DNA of 7,322 bases from contig WTGR01000835.1 of assembly GCA_011523485.1 (NCBI GenBank), positions 1 to 7,322 of the forward strand, written 5' to 3'. Below the pieces are notes generated by a model that did not search any database, was not told the origin of the DNA, and saw only the letters and a program-made list of their open reading frames with translations. The translations under genes and the position numbers were made by a program. Positions 1-5,883 of this stretch are shown here, in pieces. Numbering within the stretch: position 1 is the first letter of the stretch; each line of letters starts with the position of its first letter. This stretch comes from Acidobacteriota bacterium. Lineage in GTDB: Bacteria > Acidobacteriota > Vicinamibacteria > Vicinamibacterales > UBA8438.

Positions 1-109
1 TGAAGACGATGCTGTCCTTCAGCAGGCGGGAGTAGATGTCGTAGGCGCGCTCGCCCCGGTTGGTCTGCTCGACCACCATCGGAATGAGCTGCGATCGGGA
101 TTCGGGCAT
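1..109 (-). CDS. clpP: ATP-dependent Clp protease proteolytic subunit ClpP (partial, N-terminal 36 codons)
   Basis: Only the first 36 codons are inside the window; the rest lies beyond base 1. The visible protein begins [16 protein letters not shown] and continues with [14 protein letters not shown], the highly conserved N-terminal segment of ClpP (axial loop, then RGER and the DIYSRLL helix). ClpP is the tetradecameric serine protease that works with ClpX or ClpA in the cytoplasm; its catalytic Ser-His-Asp residues are further downstream and cannot be checked here. The ATG at 107-109 is chosen because it gives the usual short leader before the conserved PMVVEQT block; the internal Met at residue 11 would cut into that block. 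There is no clear Shine-Dalgarno sequence. The gene starts 54 bp after the tig stop on the same strand, the common tig-clpP arrangement, so co-transcription is likely and clpX would be expected next. Confidence 0.93.
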   Translation of the reverse strand, partial: MPESRSQLIPMVVEQTNRGERAYDIYSRLLKDSIVF

Positions 110-163
110 GTGAATAGGTTACATGGTACGGAGCCCGGCTCGCGCCGCGCCGCCGGCACGGGG

Positions 164-1459
164 TCAGAGGCTCACGATCGTCGCGCGCTTCATCAGCAGC
201 GTGATCGCCTTCTCGCGCCGCAGGCCCGCCCGGAGCCGTCCGATGCCCCCGTCCTTCTCGAGGAGCGCACGGACCGCCTGGGGCGTGCGGCCGCTCAGCG
301 CCGCCTGGCGTTCGACCTCCTGGTCCACGTCGGCGCCCGTCACCTCGATCGCCTCCCGGCCGGCGATCTCGTCGAGCACGAGCGTCCCGCGGACGGCGTC
401 GGTCGCCGATGCGCGCTGCTGCTCGCGGAACGCGTCCCAGTCGATGCGCGCCTGCCGGGGGTCGACCTGTTCCTCCAGGAGGCGCCGGGCGACCTGCTCG
501 ACGCGGCGGTCCAGCTCGCGCCCGATCAGCGCTTCCGGCACCTCGACCGTGACCCGGTTCGCGAGTTGTCGCAACAGGTCCTGGCGCACCTCGTTGTGCG
601 CCTCGGCGTCGGCCTGCGCCCGCAGATCGGCGTCGACCTGCGCCCGCAAAGCGGCCAGATCGTCGAACTTGCCGATCGAGCGGGCGAACTCGTCGTCGAG
701 ATCCGGCAGCACCGGCCGCTGCACGTTCTTGACCTCGATCGCGTAGGAGGCCTGCCGGCCCGCGAGCCTGCGGACGGCGTCGTTTTCCGCGTGGGTCACC
801 GTGAACGAGCGCGTGGCCCCCGCCTCCAGTCCGACCAGCTCGTCGTCGAACCCGGGCGGATTCGCGTCGCCGCCGATCTCGACGCGCACCCCCTGGAGAT
901 GCTCCGGCGCCGCGCCCGGCTGGTCCGGCAGCCGCCGCTCGAGATCGATGGTCAGCACGTCGCCCCGCTCCGCCGGGCGCTCGGTGACCGGTTCCAGTTG
1001 CGCGCGCCCCTGGCGCAGCCGCTCGACGGCCTGCTCCACCGTGCCGGCGTCCAGCGTGACCGGTTTCTGGCGCAGCGTGAACGCGGAATAGTCGCCCGGG
1101 TCGACCTCGGGTACCGTCTCGAGGAGCGCGGTGAAGGTGAGCGGCTTCCCGTCGTCGACCTCCACGTCGCGGATCTCCGGCGTCGCCACCGGCTGCAGCT
1201 CGTGCTCCGCAACCGCCTCGTCCACCGCTTCGGGTATCAGATCCTGGGCGACGTCGCGGAGGATCCGATCGTGGAAGCGCGCCCGCACGACCCTGGCGGG
1301 CACCTTCCCGGGCCGGAATCCCTGCACCTTCACCGACCGGCCGTAGCGCCGCGATATGCGCTCGATCGCCGCGTCGACCGTGGTCGCCGGGATCTCGACG
1401 GCCAGCTCCTTGCGGCATGCGCCGACGTCCTTCAGCTCGGATTTCATCGCCGTCGTCAT
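164..1459 (-). CDS. tig: Trigger factor, ribosome-associated chaperone / peptidyl-prolyl isomerase
   Basis: The 431-residue protein has the normal trigger factor length (about 430) and order of domains. The N-terminal ribosome-binding domain (about residues 5-120) carries the signature GFRPGK at 47-52, which docks on ribosomal protein L23. An FKBP-like PPIase domain follows (about 165-245, starting near RGDVLTIDLE), then a helical C-terminal chaperone domain rich in Arg, Glu and Gln (about 255-431). It binds nascent chains leaving the ribosome. The ATG at 1459 is used; an in-frame ATG four codons on (base 1447, protein MKSELKDV) matches the usual family beginning equally well, and neither has a strong Shine-Dalgarno sequence, so the start is uncertain by four residues. 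It lies 83 bp downstream of tRNA-Leu and 54 bp upstream of clpP on the same strand, and may be transcribed with both. Confidence 0.96.
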   Translation of the reverse strand: MTTAMKSELKDVGACRKELAVEIPATTVDAAIERISRRYGRSVKVQGFRPGKVPARVVRARFHDRILRDVAQDLIPEAVDEAVAEHELQPVATPEIRDVEVDDGKPLTFTALLETVPEVDPGDYSAFTLRQKPVTLDAGTVEQAVERLRQGRAQLEPVTERPAERGDVLTIDLERRLPDQPGAAPEHLQGVRVEIGGDANPPGFDDELVGLEAGATRSFTVTHAENDAVRRLAGRQASYAIEVKNVQRPVLPDLDDEFARSIGKFDDLAALRAQVDADLRAQADAEAHNEVRQDLLRQLANRVTVEVPEALIGRELDRRVEQVARRLLEEQVDPRQARIDWDAFREQQRASATDAVRGTLVLDEIAGREAIEVTGADVDQEVERQAALSGRTPQAVRALLEKDGGIGRLRAGLRREKAITLLMKRATIVSL

Positions 1460-1484
1460 CGTGTACTGCCGGCCGTTCCAACCC

Positions 1485-1508
1485 CCGGCGGGCCGCTGGT
1501 CCCGCCGG
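1485..1508 (-). other. GC-rich hairpin in the leader between tRNA-Leu and tig
   Basis: A perfect 8-bp inverted repeat, CCGGCGGG at 1485-1492 and CCCGCCGG at 1501-1508, encloses an 8-base loop. It lies 26 bp upstream of the tig start codon and 34 bp downstream of the tRNA 3' end, on the transcribed minus strand. No T-run follows it, so it is not a canonical intrinsic terminator. It could act in processing of the tRNA-tig transcript or as a barrier against 3' degradation. In DNA this GC-rich, an 8-bp stem can also arise by chance. Confidence 0.35.
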
Positions 1509-1542
1509 CGGCGCCGAGGCTGCGTTGCGGTCTGTCGCGGGA

Positions 1543-1629
1543 TGGTGCGAAAGGGGGGACTCGAACCCCCATAGCCTTGCGGCTACCGGATCCTAAATCC
1601 GGCGCGTCTGCCAGTTCCGCCACTTTCGC
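1543..1629 (-). tRNA. tRNA-Leu (anticodon UAG), CCA encoded
   Basis: Read on the minus strand, a 7-bp acceptor stem is perfect (GCGAAAG with CTTTCGC). It is followed by a D arm (TGGCGGAACTGGCAGACGCG), an anticodon stem CCGGA/TCCGG with loop TTTAGGA giving anticodon TAG, a long variable arm with stem TAGCC/GGCTA around GCAA, and a T arm GGGGG-TTCGAGT-CCCCC. The long variable arm (class II) and the anticodon identify tRNA-Leu reading CUA/CUN codons. The discriminator base is A, and CCA is encoded at 1543-1545. The mature tRNA without CCA is 1546-1629. It sits directly upstream of tig on the same strand, so the tRNA promoter may also serve tig and clpP. Confidence 0.97.
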
Positions 1630-1682
1630 GTCGTTCGCCGGCGCGGGGTGGAGCCGTGGGCGCCGCTGCCGCGGATCAGACT

Positions 1683-1688
1683 AGCATA
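1683..1688 (-). promoter_or_regulatory. Candidate -10 element for the tRNA-Leu/tig/clpP transcript
   Basis: On the minus strand the hexamer TATGCT is preceded by TGG, giving an extended -10 (TGn) arrangement in an otherwise very GC-rich spacer. It would place a transcription start near 1676, about 47 bases ahead of the mature tRNA 5' end. No good TTGACA-like -35 is visible at 17-bp spacing. The call rests on the hexamer, its position and the local drop in GC only. Confidence 0.33.
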
Positions 1689-1731
1689 CCAGCCCGGCGC
1701 GCCGCCTGCGTCCGGCGTGTCCGCGTTCTGG

Positions 1732-1737
1732 TACGAT
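1732..1737 (+). promoter_or_regulatory. Weak candidate -10 element for the egtB operon
   Basis: TACGAT lies 37-42 bp before the egtB start codon in the divergent spacer and resembles a sigma-70 -10 hexamer (TATAAT at four of six positions). No convincing -35 is visible upstream. It is offered as the best-placed match only. The egtB-egtD-AI-2E operon must be transcribed from this 144-bp spacer (1630-1773) unless transcription enters antisense to the tRNA. Confidence 0.2.
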
Positions 1738-1759
1738 CGTGGGAAGCATGGCTCGATTC

Positions 1760-1765
1760 GGGAGG
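1760..1765 (+). promoter_or_regulatory. Shine-Dalgarno sequence deciding the egtB start
   Basis: GGGAGG ends 8 bases before the ATG at 1774. The reading frame stays open upstream to an ATG at 1648, but that start has no comparable ribosome-binding site and would add 42 residues without family resemblance. This site therefore fixes the start at 1774. Confidence 0.75.
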
Positions 1766-1773
1766 TTGCCTTG

Positions 1774-3126
1774 ATGCAGGTTGCGCCGTCCGGCGCCGGC
1801 GTCGTCGACCGCCGGCAGGTGATTCAGGCCTATCGCGAGAACCGGACCCGGACCCGGGAGCTCTTCGAGATGCTCTCGCCGGACGCCTACTACGAGCGGC
1901 CGATCCCGCTCCGGCATCCGGTCGTGTTCTATGACGGTCATATTCCCGCGTTCGCCGTGAATGCCTTTCTCAAGCGCGGGCTCGGGCATCCCGGTGTCGA
2001 CGGCGACCTGGAGGTGCTGTTCGCGCGCGGGATCGATCCGACGGACGGTGCGGCCGCCTCGGCCTCGGAAATCGCGAGCTGGCCGTCCCGGGACGCGGTG
2101 CGCCGCTACGCGGAGCAGGCCGACGACGCCATCCTGTCGGCGCTCGCATCCGCCCCTGTCGAGGGCGAAGACAACGCGGTGCTGCGGCGGGGCCAGGGCG
2201 TCTTCACCATCCTGGAGCACGAGGAGATGCACCAGGAGACGCTGCTCTACATGTGGCACCGTCTGGATCCGCGCTTCAAGCGGCGTCCCGCCGGGTACGA
2301 GCCGACCGGGGTGGCCGAGTCCCCGCCGGCCCGGCGCGAGATGGTGACCATCCCGACCGGCAGCGCCACCCTCGGCGCCGGGATGCAGCAGGTCCGCTTC
2401 GGCTGGGACAACGAGTTTCCGTCGCTCAGCGTCGAGGTTCCCGCGTTTGCGATCGACGTGCACGATGTGACCAACGCCGAGTACCGCGCGTTCGTCGACG
2501 CCGGGGGTTACGACGACCCCGCGTTGTGGTCGGCCGCGGCCTGGCGCCGGCGCCGGGAGACCGGGCGCGCGCATCCGTTGTTCTGGGAACGTTCGGACGG
2601 CGACTGGTTCTGGCGCGGCATGTTCGGCCGCGTGCCGCTGCCGCCCGCCTGGCCGGTGTACGCGACGCACGACGAGGCGAGCGCCTTCGCCCGCTGGAAG
2701 GGGTTGCGGCTGCCGACGGAGGCCGAGTACCACCGCGCCGCCTTCGGGACGCCGGACGGGGTCGAGCGCGCGCATCCCTGGGGCGACGGGGCGCCGGACG
2801 AGACCCGGGGCAACTTCGATTTCCGGTCCTGGGATCCGGCGCCGGTGGGTTCCTTCCCCGCGGGTGCGAGCGCCTGGGGCGTGCACGATCTCGCCGGCAA
2901 CGGCTGGGAATGGACGTCCACGCCCTTCGCCGGTTTCCCCGGCTTCGAGGCCATGGCCTCGTATCCCGAGTACTCCGCCGACTTCTTCGACGGCGAGCAC
3001 TTCGTCGTCAAGGGGGCGTCGCCGGCCACGGCGCGCGGTCTCGTGCGCCGCAGCTTCCGGAACTGGTTCCGGCCGCACTATCCGTACGCGTACGCGACGT
3101 TTCGCTGCGCGGGAGACGCGCAGTGA
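1774..3126 (+). CDS. egtB: Ergothioneine biosynthesis sulfoxide synthase EgtB (probable cysteine-using type)
   Basis: This is a 450-residue non-heme iron enzyme that joins hercynine (trimethylhistidine) to a thiol with O2 to give a sulfoxide, the second step of ergothioneine synthesis. An N-terminal DinB-like helical domain (about 10-165) supplies the iron ligands. I assign them as His56 (in YDGHIPAF) and His149/His153 in HEEMHQET, the family HxxxH. A C-terminal FGE-sulfatase/lectin-like domain (about 187-448) shows DVTNAEYRAFVD (231-242), LRLPTEAEYHRAAFG (311-325) and GVHDLAGNGWEWT (369-381). The C-terminal active-site strand reads RNWFRPHYPY (429-438). As I remember it, gamma-glutamylcysteine-using mycobacterial EgtB has NWD.P.RR there, so the Asp is replaced by Phe432. 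This fits the class described from Chloracidobacterium, which accepts free cysteine. egtB overlaps egtD by 4 bp. OvoA and SenA are related alternatives but less likely beside egtD. Confidence 0.93.
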   Translation: MQVAPSGAGVVDRRQVIQAYRENRTRTRELFEMLSPDAYYERPIPLRHPVVFYDGHIPAFAVNAFLKRGLGHPGVDGDLEVLFARGIDPTDGAAASASEIASWPSRDAVRRYAEQADDAILSALASAPVEGEDNAVLRRGQGVFTILEHEEMHQETLLYMWHRLDPRFKRRPAGYEPTGVAESPPARREMVTIPTGSATLGAGMQQVRFGWDNEFPSLSVEVPAFAIDVHDVTNAEYRAFVDAGGYDDPALWSAAAWRRRRETGRAHPLFWERSDGDWFWRGMFGRVPLPPAWPVYATHDEASAFARWKGLRLPTEAEYHRAAFGTPDGVERAHPWGDGAPDETRGNFDFRSWDPAPVGSFPAGASAWGVHDLAGNGWEWTSTPFAGFPGFEAMASYPEYSADFFDGEHFVVKGASPATARGLVRRSFRNWFRPHYPYAYATFRCAGDAQ

Positions 3127-4118
3127 CGGCGCTGGAAGCGGTATCCGACCGCCCGGCGCCGGCTGCGCACGCGGGCCTCGACGAAGCACTCGCGCGCGAC
3201 GTGGTCGAGGGGCTTACGAGTCGGCCGAAGCGCCTGGCCACGAAGTATCACTACGATGCGCTCGGGTCGCACCTGTTCGAGGCGATCTGCGAGCTTCCCT
3301 GGTACCCGATCACGCGCAGCGAGCGGGCGCTGCTGACGCGTGAACGTGACGACATCCTCGCGCGCCTGGGCGATCCCGCCACGCTGGTCGAGCTCGGCGG
3401 CGGCAACGGCGAGAAGCTCGCCATTCTGACCGCGGGACTCGCCGAGCAGGGCCGCGCCGCGACCATCCATCTGATCGACATCTCGGAGACGGCGCTCGCA
3501 CAGGCCAGCCGCGCCGTGGCGCCCCATCCCGGAGTTGCCGTCCGCGGGCACTGCGCCTCGTACGCCGAGGGGTTGCGCGCCGCCGTTGCCGAGCTGGATC
3601 CGGGTCGCCCGGCCATGGTGCTGTTCCTCGGATCGAATATCGGAAACCTCGCTCCGGATGAGGCAGACCGTTTTCTCGCGGCGATCCGCACCGCGCTGCG
3701 GCCGGGCGACAGCCTGCTGCTGGGTACGGACCTGGTCAAGCCGGAGCCGGATCTGATCCTGGCCTACGACGACCCGCTGGGCGTGACGGCGTCGTTCAAC
3801 CGCAATCTTCTCGTGCGCCTGAACCGCGAGCTCGACGCGGACTTCGATCTCGAGCAGTTCGCGCACCGTGTCGTCTGGAACGCGCGGGAGTCGCGCGTCG
3901 AGTCCTATCTCGTCAGTCAGGCGGAGCAGACCGTCTGTCTTCCCGGCGCCGGCTGTTGCGTCCGGTTCGCCGAGGGAGAGACGATCTGGACCGAGAGCTC
4001 GCACAAGTACCGTCCGGACGACGTGGTGGACATGGCCGCGCGCGCCGGATTCGCGTACGGCGCGCAGTGGATCGAGTCCGACGCGGCATTCGCATTGACG
4101 CTCTTCGACGCGCCATGA
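3123..4118 (+). CDS. egtD: L-histidine N-alpha-methyltransferase EgtD
   Basis: The 331-residue SAM-dependent enzyme trimethylates the alpha-amino group of histidine to hercynine, the committed step of ergothioneine synthesis. It matches family length (about 320). Landmarks are KYHYDALGSHLFEAI (41-55) and WYPITRSE (60-67) at the N terminus, the SAM-binding loop ELGGGNGEK (90-98), LGSNIGN (169-175), FNRN (225-228) and TESSHKY (290-296). The Glu291-x-Ser293 pair in the last motif corresponds to the histidine-binding Glu/Ser of the mycobacterial enzyme. The start is a GTG whose last two bases form part of the egtB stop (GTGA overlap); GGGAG at 3111-3115, seven bases upstream, supports it. The frame is open far upstream inside egtB, but that is GC-driven. 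Three cysteines (272, 278, 279) lie close together near the C terminus; I have no function for them. Translation is very likely coupled to egtB. Confidence 0.96.
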   Translation: MTALEAVSDRPAPAAHAGLDEALARDVVEGLTSRPKRLATKYHYDALGSHLFEAICELPWYPITRSERALLTRERDDILARLGDPATLVELGGGNGEKLAILTAGLAEQGRAATIHLIDISETALAQASRAVAPHPGVAVRGHCASYAEGLRAAVAELDPGRPAMVLFLGSNIGNLAPDEADRFLAAIRTALRPGDSLLLGTDLVKPEPDLILAYDDPLGVTASFNRNLLVRLNRELDADFDLEQFAHRVVWNARESRVESYLVSQAEQTVCLPGAGCCVRFAEGETIWTESSHKYRPDDVVDMAARAGFAYGAQWIESDAAFALTLFDAP

Positions 4119-4135
4119 GCCCCGAGCCGTCATGA
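4115..4135 (+). other. Seven-codon mini-ORF (MSPEPS-stop) linking egtD to the AI-2E gene
   Basis: The first copy of the duplication opens a frame ATG AGC CCC GAG CCG TCA TGA. Its ATG shares bases with the egtD stop, and its stop shares bases with the ATG at 4132. Ribosomes ending egtD could reinitiate here, read six codons and reinitiate again at 4132, a chain of two ATGA junctions. No Shine-Dalgarno sequence is visible before either ATG, which favours reinitiation. Whether the peptide is made is unknown. Confidence 0.35.
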
Positions 4136-4146
4136 GCCCCGAGCCG
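4115..4146 (+). repeat. 17-bp tandem duplication across the egtD / AI-2E gene junction
   Basis: The 15-base string ATGAGCCCCGAGCCG occurs at 4115-4129 and again at 4132-4146, a period of 17 with TC between the copies. The first ATG overlaps the egtD stop (ATGA); the second is the start of the membrane-protein gene. The simplest history is an ancestral ATGA overlap between the two genes followed by a 17-bp slippage duplication that moved the downstream gene out of direct overlap. A local assembly artefact cannot be excluded from sequence alone. Confidence 0.85.
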
Positions 4147-5250
4147 CGCCAGCGCCGCGACGCCGGCCTGCGATTCCTCGTCGCCGCGGCCTGCGTCGTC
4201 ATCGTCATCGCCGGCCTGCGCGCCGCCGCCGCCCTCATCCTGCCCTTCCTGATCGCCGTGTTCCTCGCCGTGGTGAACGTGCCGCTGATGAACTGGCTGG
4301 TGCGGATGCGCGTGCCGAAGCCCCTGGCCGTGCTGCTGACGGTCCTGACCGTCGCCTCGGTCATCGGGATCCTGGTGGCGTTGCTGGCGCAGTCGGTCAA
4401 CCAGTTGACGGAAGTGATTCCCCGCTACCGAGCCCGCGTCGGCGATCTGGCGACCTCGGTGGCCGCGCTGGGCGCGTCCCTGGGCCTGCCGGTGGAGCAG
4501 TTGCGGGAGGATTTCCAATCGGTCTCCCTGGCGGCCTTCGGGACGGTCGATACGCTCGGCGCGATCATCGGCAACACCGGCGCGATCGTCGGGAACGCGG
4601 TTCGGACGGTCGGCGCTTTTCTGTCCAACGCCTTTCTGGTGTTCCTGACGGTGGTCTTCATCCTGTTCGAGGCGGCCGGTTTCACCGCCAAGATCAAGCT
4701 CGCGTTCGGGGCGGGACCCGACCCATTCGGACACCTCGGGCGAATCTCCGCCCAGATCCAGACCTACCTCGTCACCAAGGCCACCGTCAGCGCGGCCACA
4801 GGCGTCATCGTCGGGATCTGGGTCGCGATCATGGGGCTCGACTTTCCCCTGCTGTGGGGCGTCGTCGCGTTCATGTTCAACTTCATTCCGACCCTCGGCT
4901 CCATCTTCGCGGCGATTCCGGCGGTGCTGCTCGCGCTGCTGCAGCTCGGACCCGGTCCGGCCGTGATCATCGCGGCGGGGTACCTGCTCGTGAACGTCGC
5001 GTTCGGGAACCTGATCGAGCCGACGCTGCTCGGCCGCCGCCTCGGCCTCTCGACCCTGGTGGTCTTCGTGTCCCTCGTCTTCTGGGGCTGGGTCTGGGGG
5101 CCGGTCGGGATGCTCTTCTCGGTGCCCCTCACCATGGTGGTGAAGATCGCGCTGGAGAACACCGCCGATCTGCGCTGGCTGGCCGTGATGCTGGACGCGA
5201 ACCCGGCGGTGTCGGTCTCACCGCGCAAGGGGCGGGCGCCGGCCGCGTAG
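4132..5250 (+). CDS. AI-2E (PerM/TqsA/YdiK) family transporter
   Basis: This is a 372-residue integral membrane protein of typical family length. Hydrophobic segments lie near residues 14-34, 35-57, 64-88, 163-183, 217-235, 240-262, 264-290 and 305-340. A soluble stretch at about 90-160 includes a short imperfect repeat, AIIGNTG/AIVGNAV (144-157). Family landmarks are FIPTLGSIFAAIPAV (251-265), NLIEPTLLGRRLGLS (293-307) and WGPVGMLFSVPLT (322-334). Members have been linked to export of AI-2 (TqsA) and to sodium/proton antiport, but substrates of most are unknown, so the name should not be read as quorum-sensing function. It is the third gene of the ergothioneine operon, starting 13 bp after the egtD stop with no ribosome-binding site of its own, which suggests coupled expression. 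Export of ergothioneine or a related compound is a guess from position. Its 3' end overlaps the convergent TerB-like gene. Confidence 0.9.
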   Translation: MSPEPRQRRDAGLRFLVAAACVVIVIAGLRAAAALILPFLIAVFLAVVNVPLMNWLVRMRVPKPLAVLLTVLTVASVIGILVALLAQSVNQLTEVIPRYRARVGDLATSVAALGASLGLPVEQLREDFQSVSLAAFGTVDTLGAIIGNTGAIVGNAVRTVGAFLSNAFLVFLTVVFILFEAAGFTAKIKLAFGAGPDPFGHLGRISAQIQTYLVTKATVSAATGVIVGIWVAIMGLDFPLLWGVVAFMFNFIPTLGSIFAAIPAVLLALLQLGPGPAVIIAAGYLLVNVAFGNLIEPTLLGRRLGLSTLVVFVSLVFWGWVWGPVGMLFSVPLTMVVKIALENTADLRWLAVMLDANPAVSVSPRKGRAPAA

Positions 5251-5763
5251 GGTCTTCAGCGCCTCGAGGTGCTCCACGTAGGCGGCGCGGGCGCGGACGA
5301 ACTCGGCGTGGTCGAGTCCGAGCTCGGTCGAGATCTTGCGGGCCTCGCCCTCTTCGACGACCGTGATCGACTCGTCGGCGGCCGAGACGGCGAAGACGCA
5401 CTCGAGCAGCTCGATCCGTTGCTCGGGGGTCGAGAGTTCGCGGAAACCTCGCGTCACCGCGTAATTCTGGGTGCCCCCGAACAGGCGCACCTGGTGCTTG
5501 GCCATCTCCACGACCAGCACCGCCTGCGCCTCGGGCAGATGCCCGAGGACGCGGACGATGTCCTCCATCTTCCGTGTCTCGTCGTCGCTCACGTGGGAGT
5601 CGGCGTGAGCGGCGCGGCCGAGCACCCAGGCGAACGTGGCGAGGTAGCGGGCGCGGTCCTCCGGCAACGCTTCGAGCTCGCCGACGATGTGGCGGACGAC
5701 GTCGGCCTCGGGCGACGCGTCGTCGCGGGCGCCGGCGAATCCGAGGAACTCCAGAATCGGCAT
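5218..5763 (-). CDS. TerB-family (tellurite-resistance-like) protein
   Basis: The 181-residue, acidic, mostly helical soluble protein has no signal peptide or membrane segment. It shows two similar halves typical of TerB-like folds. One centres on FAWVLGRAAHADSHVSDDE (44-62) and the other on CVFAVSAADESITVVEEGE (122-140), each a hydrophobic helix followed by an Ala-Asp turn and acidic residues. In TerB these acidic sites bind metal. The molecular role of stand-alone TerB-like proteins is poorly known; links to metal or envelope stress are family-level only. No terC, terD or other ter gene is in the window. The ATG at 5763 is chosen over a GTG at 5790 because AAGGAG lies seven bases upstream. 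It follows the fused ABC-transporter gene on the same strand after 120 bp, and its last 33 bases overlap the AI-2E gene tail to tail. Confidence 0.8.
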   Translation of the reverse strand: MPILEFLGFAGARDDASPEADVVRHIVGELEALPEDRARYLATFAWVLGRAAHADSHVSDDETRKMEDIVRVLGHLPEAQAVLVVEMAKHQVRLFGGTQNYAVTRGFRELSTPEQRIELLECVFAVSAADESITVVEEGEARKISTELGLDHAEFVRARAAYVEHLEALKTLRGRRPPLAR

Positions 5764-5770
5764 ACGCGTG

Positions 5771-5777
5771 CTCCTTT
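5771..5777 (-). promoter_or_regulatory. Shine-Dalgarno sequence of the TerB-like gene
   Basis: On the minus strand AAAGGAG ends seven bases before the ATG at 5763. It is the strongest ribosome-binding site in the window and rules against the in-frame GTG at 5790, which would place this site inside the coding sequence. Confidence 0.8.
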
Positions 5778-5853
5778 CGGGCCCGGTCACCCGGCCGATC
5801 TCATCAGGGGGTCCCCAGGACGCTGCCGACCGGCCGCTTCGCCATCGCCGGCG

Positions 5854-5877
5854 CCGCGTCCCGTGCGGCGGACGCGG
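5854..5877 (-). other. Hairpin just downstream of the fused permease/binding-protein gene
   Basis: CCGCGTCC (5854-5861) and GGACGCGG (5870-5877) form a perfect 8-bp stem with an 8-base loop. It starts 6 bp after the stop of the upstream gene on the minus strand and about 90 bp before the TerB-like start. No T-run follows, so it is not a classical intrinsic terminator. It could protect the 3' end of the transporter mRNA or reduce read-through into the TerB-like gene. The rest of the 120-bp gap (5764-5883) shows no clear promoter. Confidence 0.35.
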
Positions 5878-5883
5878 AACGGC

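Noticed and set aside
110..163. Possible terminator between tig and clpP
   Set aside because: Only short GC-rich self-complementary pieces are present, with no stable stem followed by a T-run; read-through into clpP is more likely.
110..1684. Long open frame (about 520 codons) on the plus strand opposite tig and across the tRNA
   Set aside because: It is antisense to a clear trigger factor gene and runs through the tRNA. The translation is Arg/Pro/Ala/Leu-rich low-information sequence typical of GC-rich shadow frames.
1648..1773. In-frame extension of egtB to an ATG at 1648
   Set aside because: The strong GGGAGG before 1774 and the lack of family resemblance in the added 42 residues favour the later start; the extension would also cover the candidate promoter region.
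3083..3094. Perfect 12-bp palindrome CGTACGCGTACG
   Set aside because: It lies inside egtB where the protein reads Tyr-Pro-Tyr-Ala-Tyr-Ala; repeated TAC GCG codons create the palindrome, so no separate site needs to be assumed.
2253..3122. Upstream extension of the egtD frame through most of egtB
   Set aside because: The extra 290 residues are Arg-rich without domain resemblance. The GTG at 3123 with an upstream GGGAG gives a normal-length EgtD.
1681..3189. Open frame of about 500 codons on the minus strand opposite egtB
   Set aside because: It mirrors a well-supported EgtB frame, has no recognisable domain, and its composition (Arg, Pro, Gly) is that of a GC-driven antisense frame.
3078..4400. 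Minus-strand open frame of about 440 codons opposite egtD and the start of the AI-2E gene
   Set aside because: It spans two genes antisense, has no domain signature, and is explained by high GC content.
4562..4602. Imperfect 21-bp repeat encoding AIIGNTG/AIVGNAV
   Set aside because: The two copies differ at several positions, and the similarity is at the level of a helical heptad in the AI-2E protein rather than a DNA repeat element.
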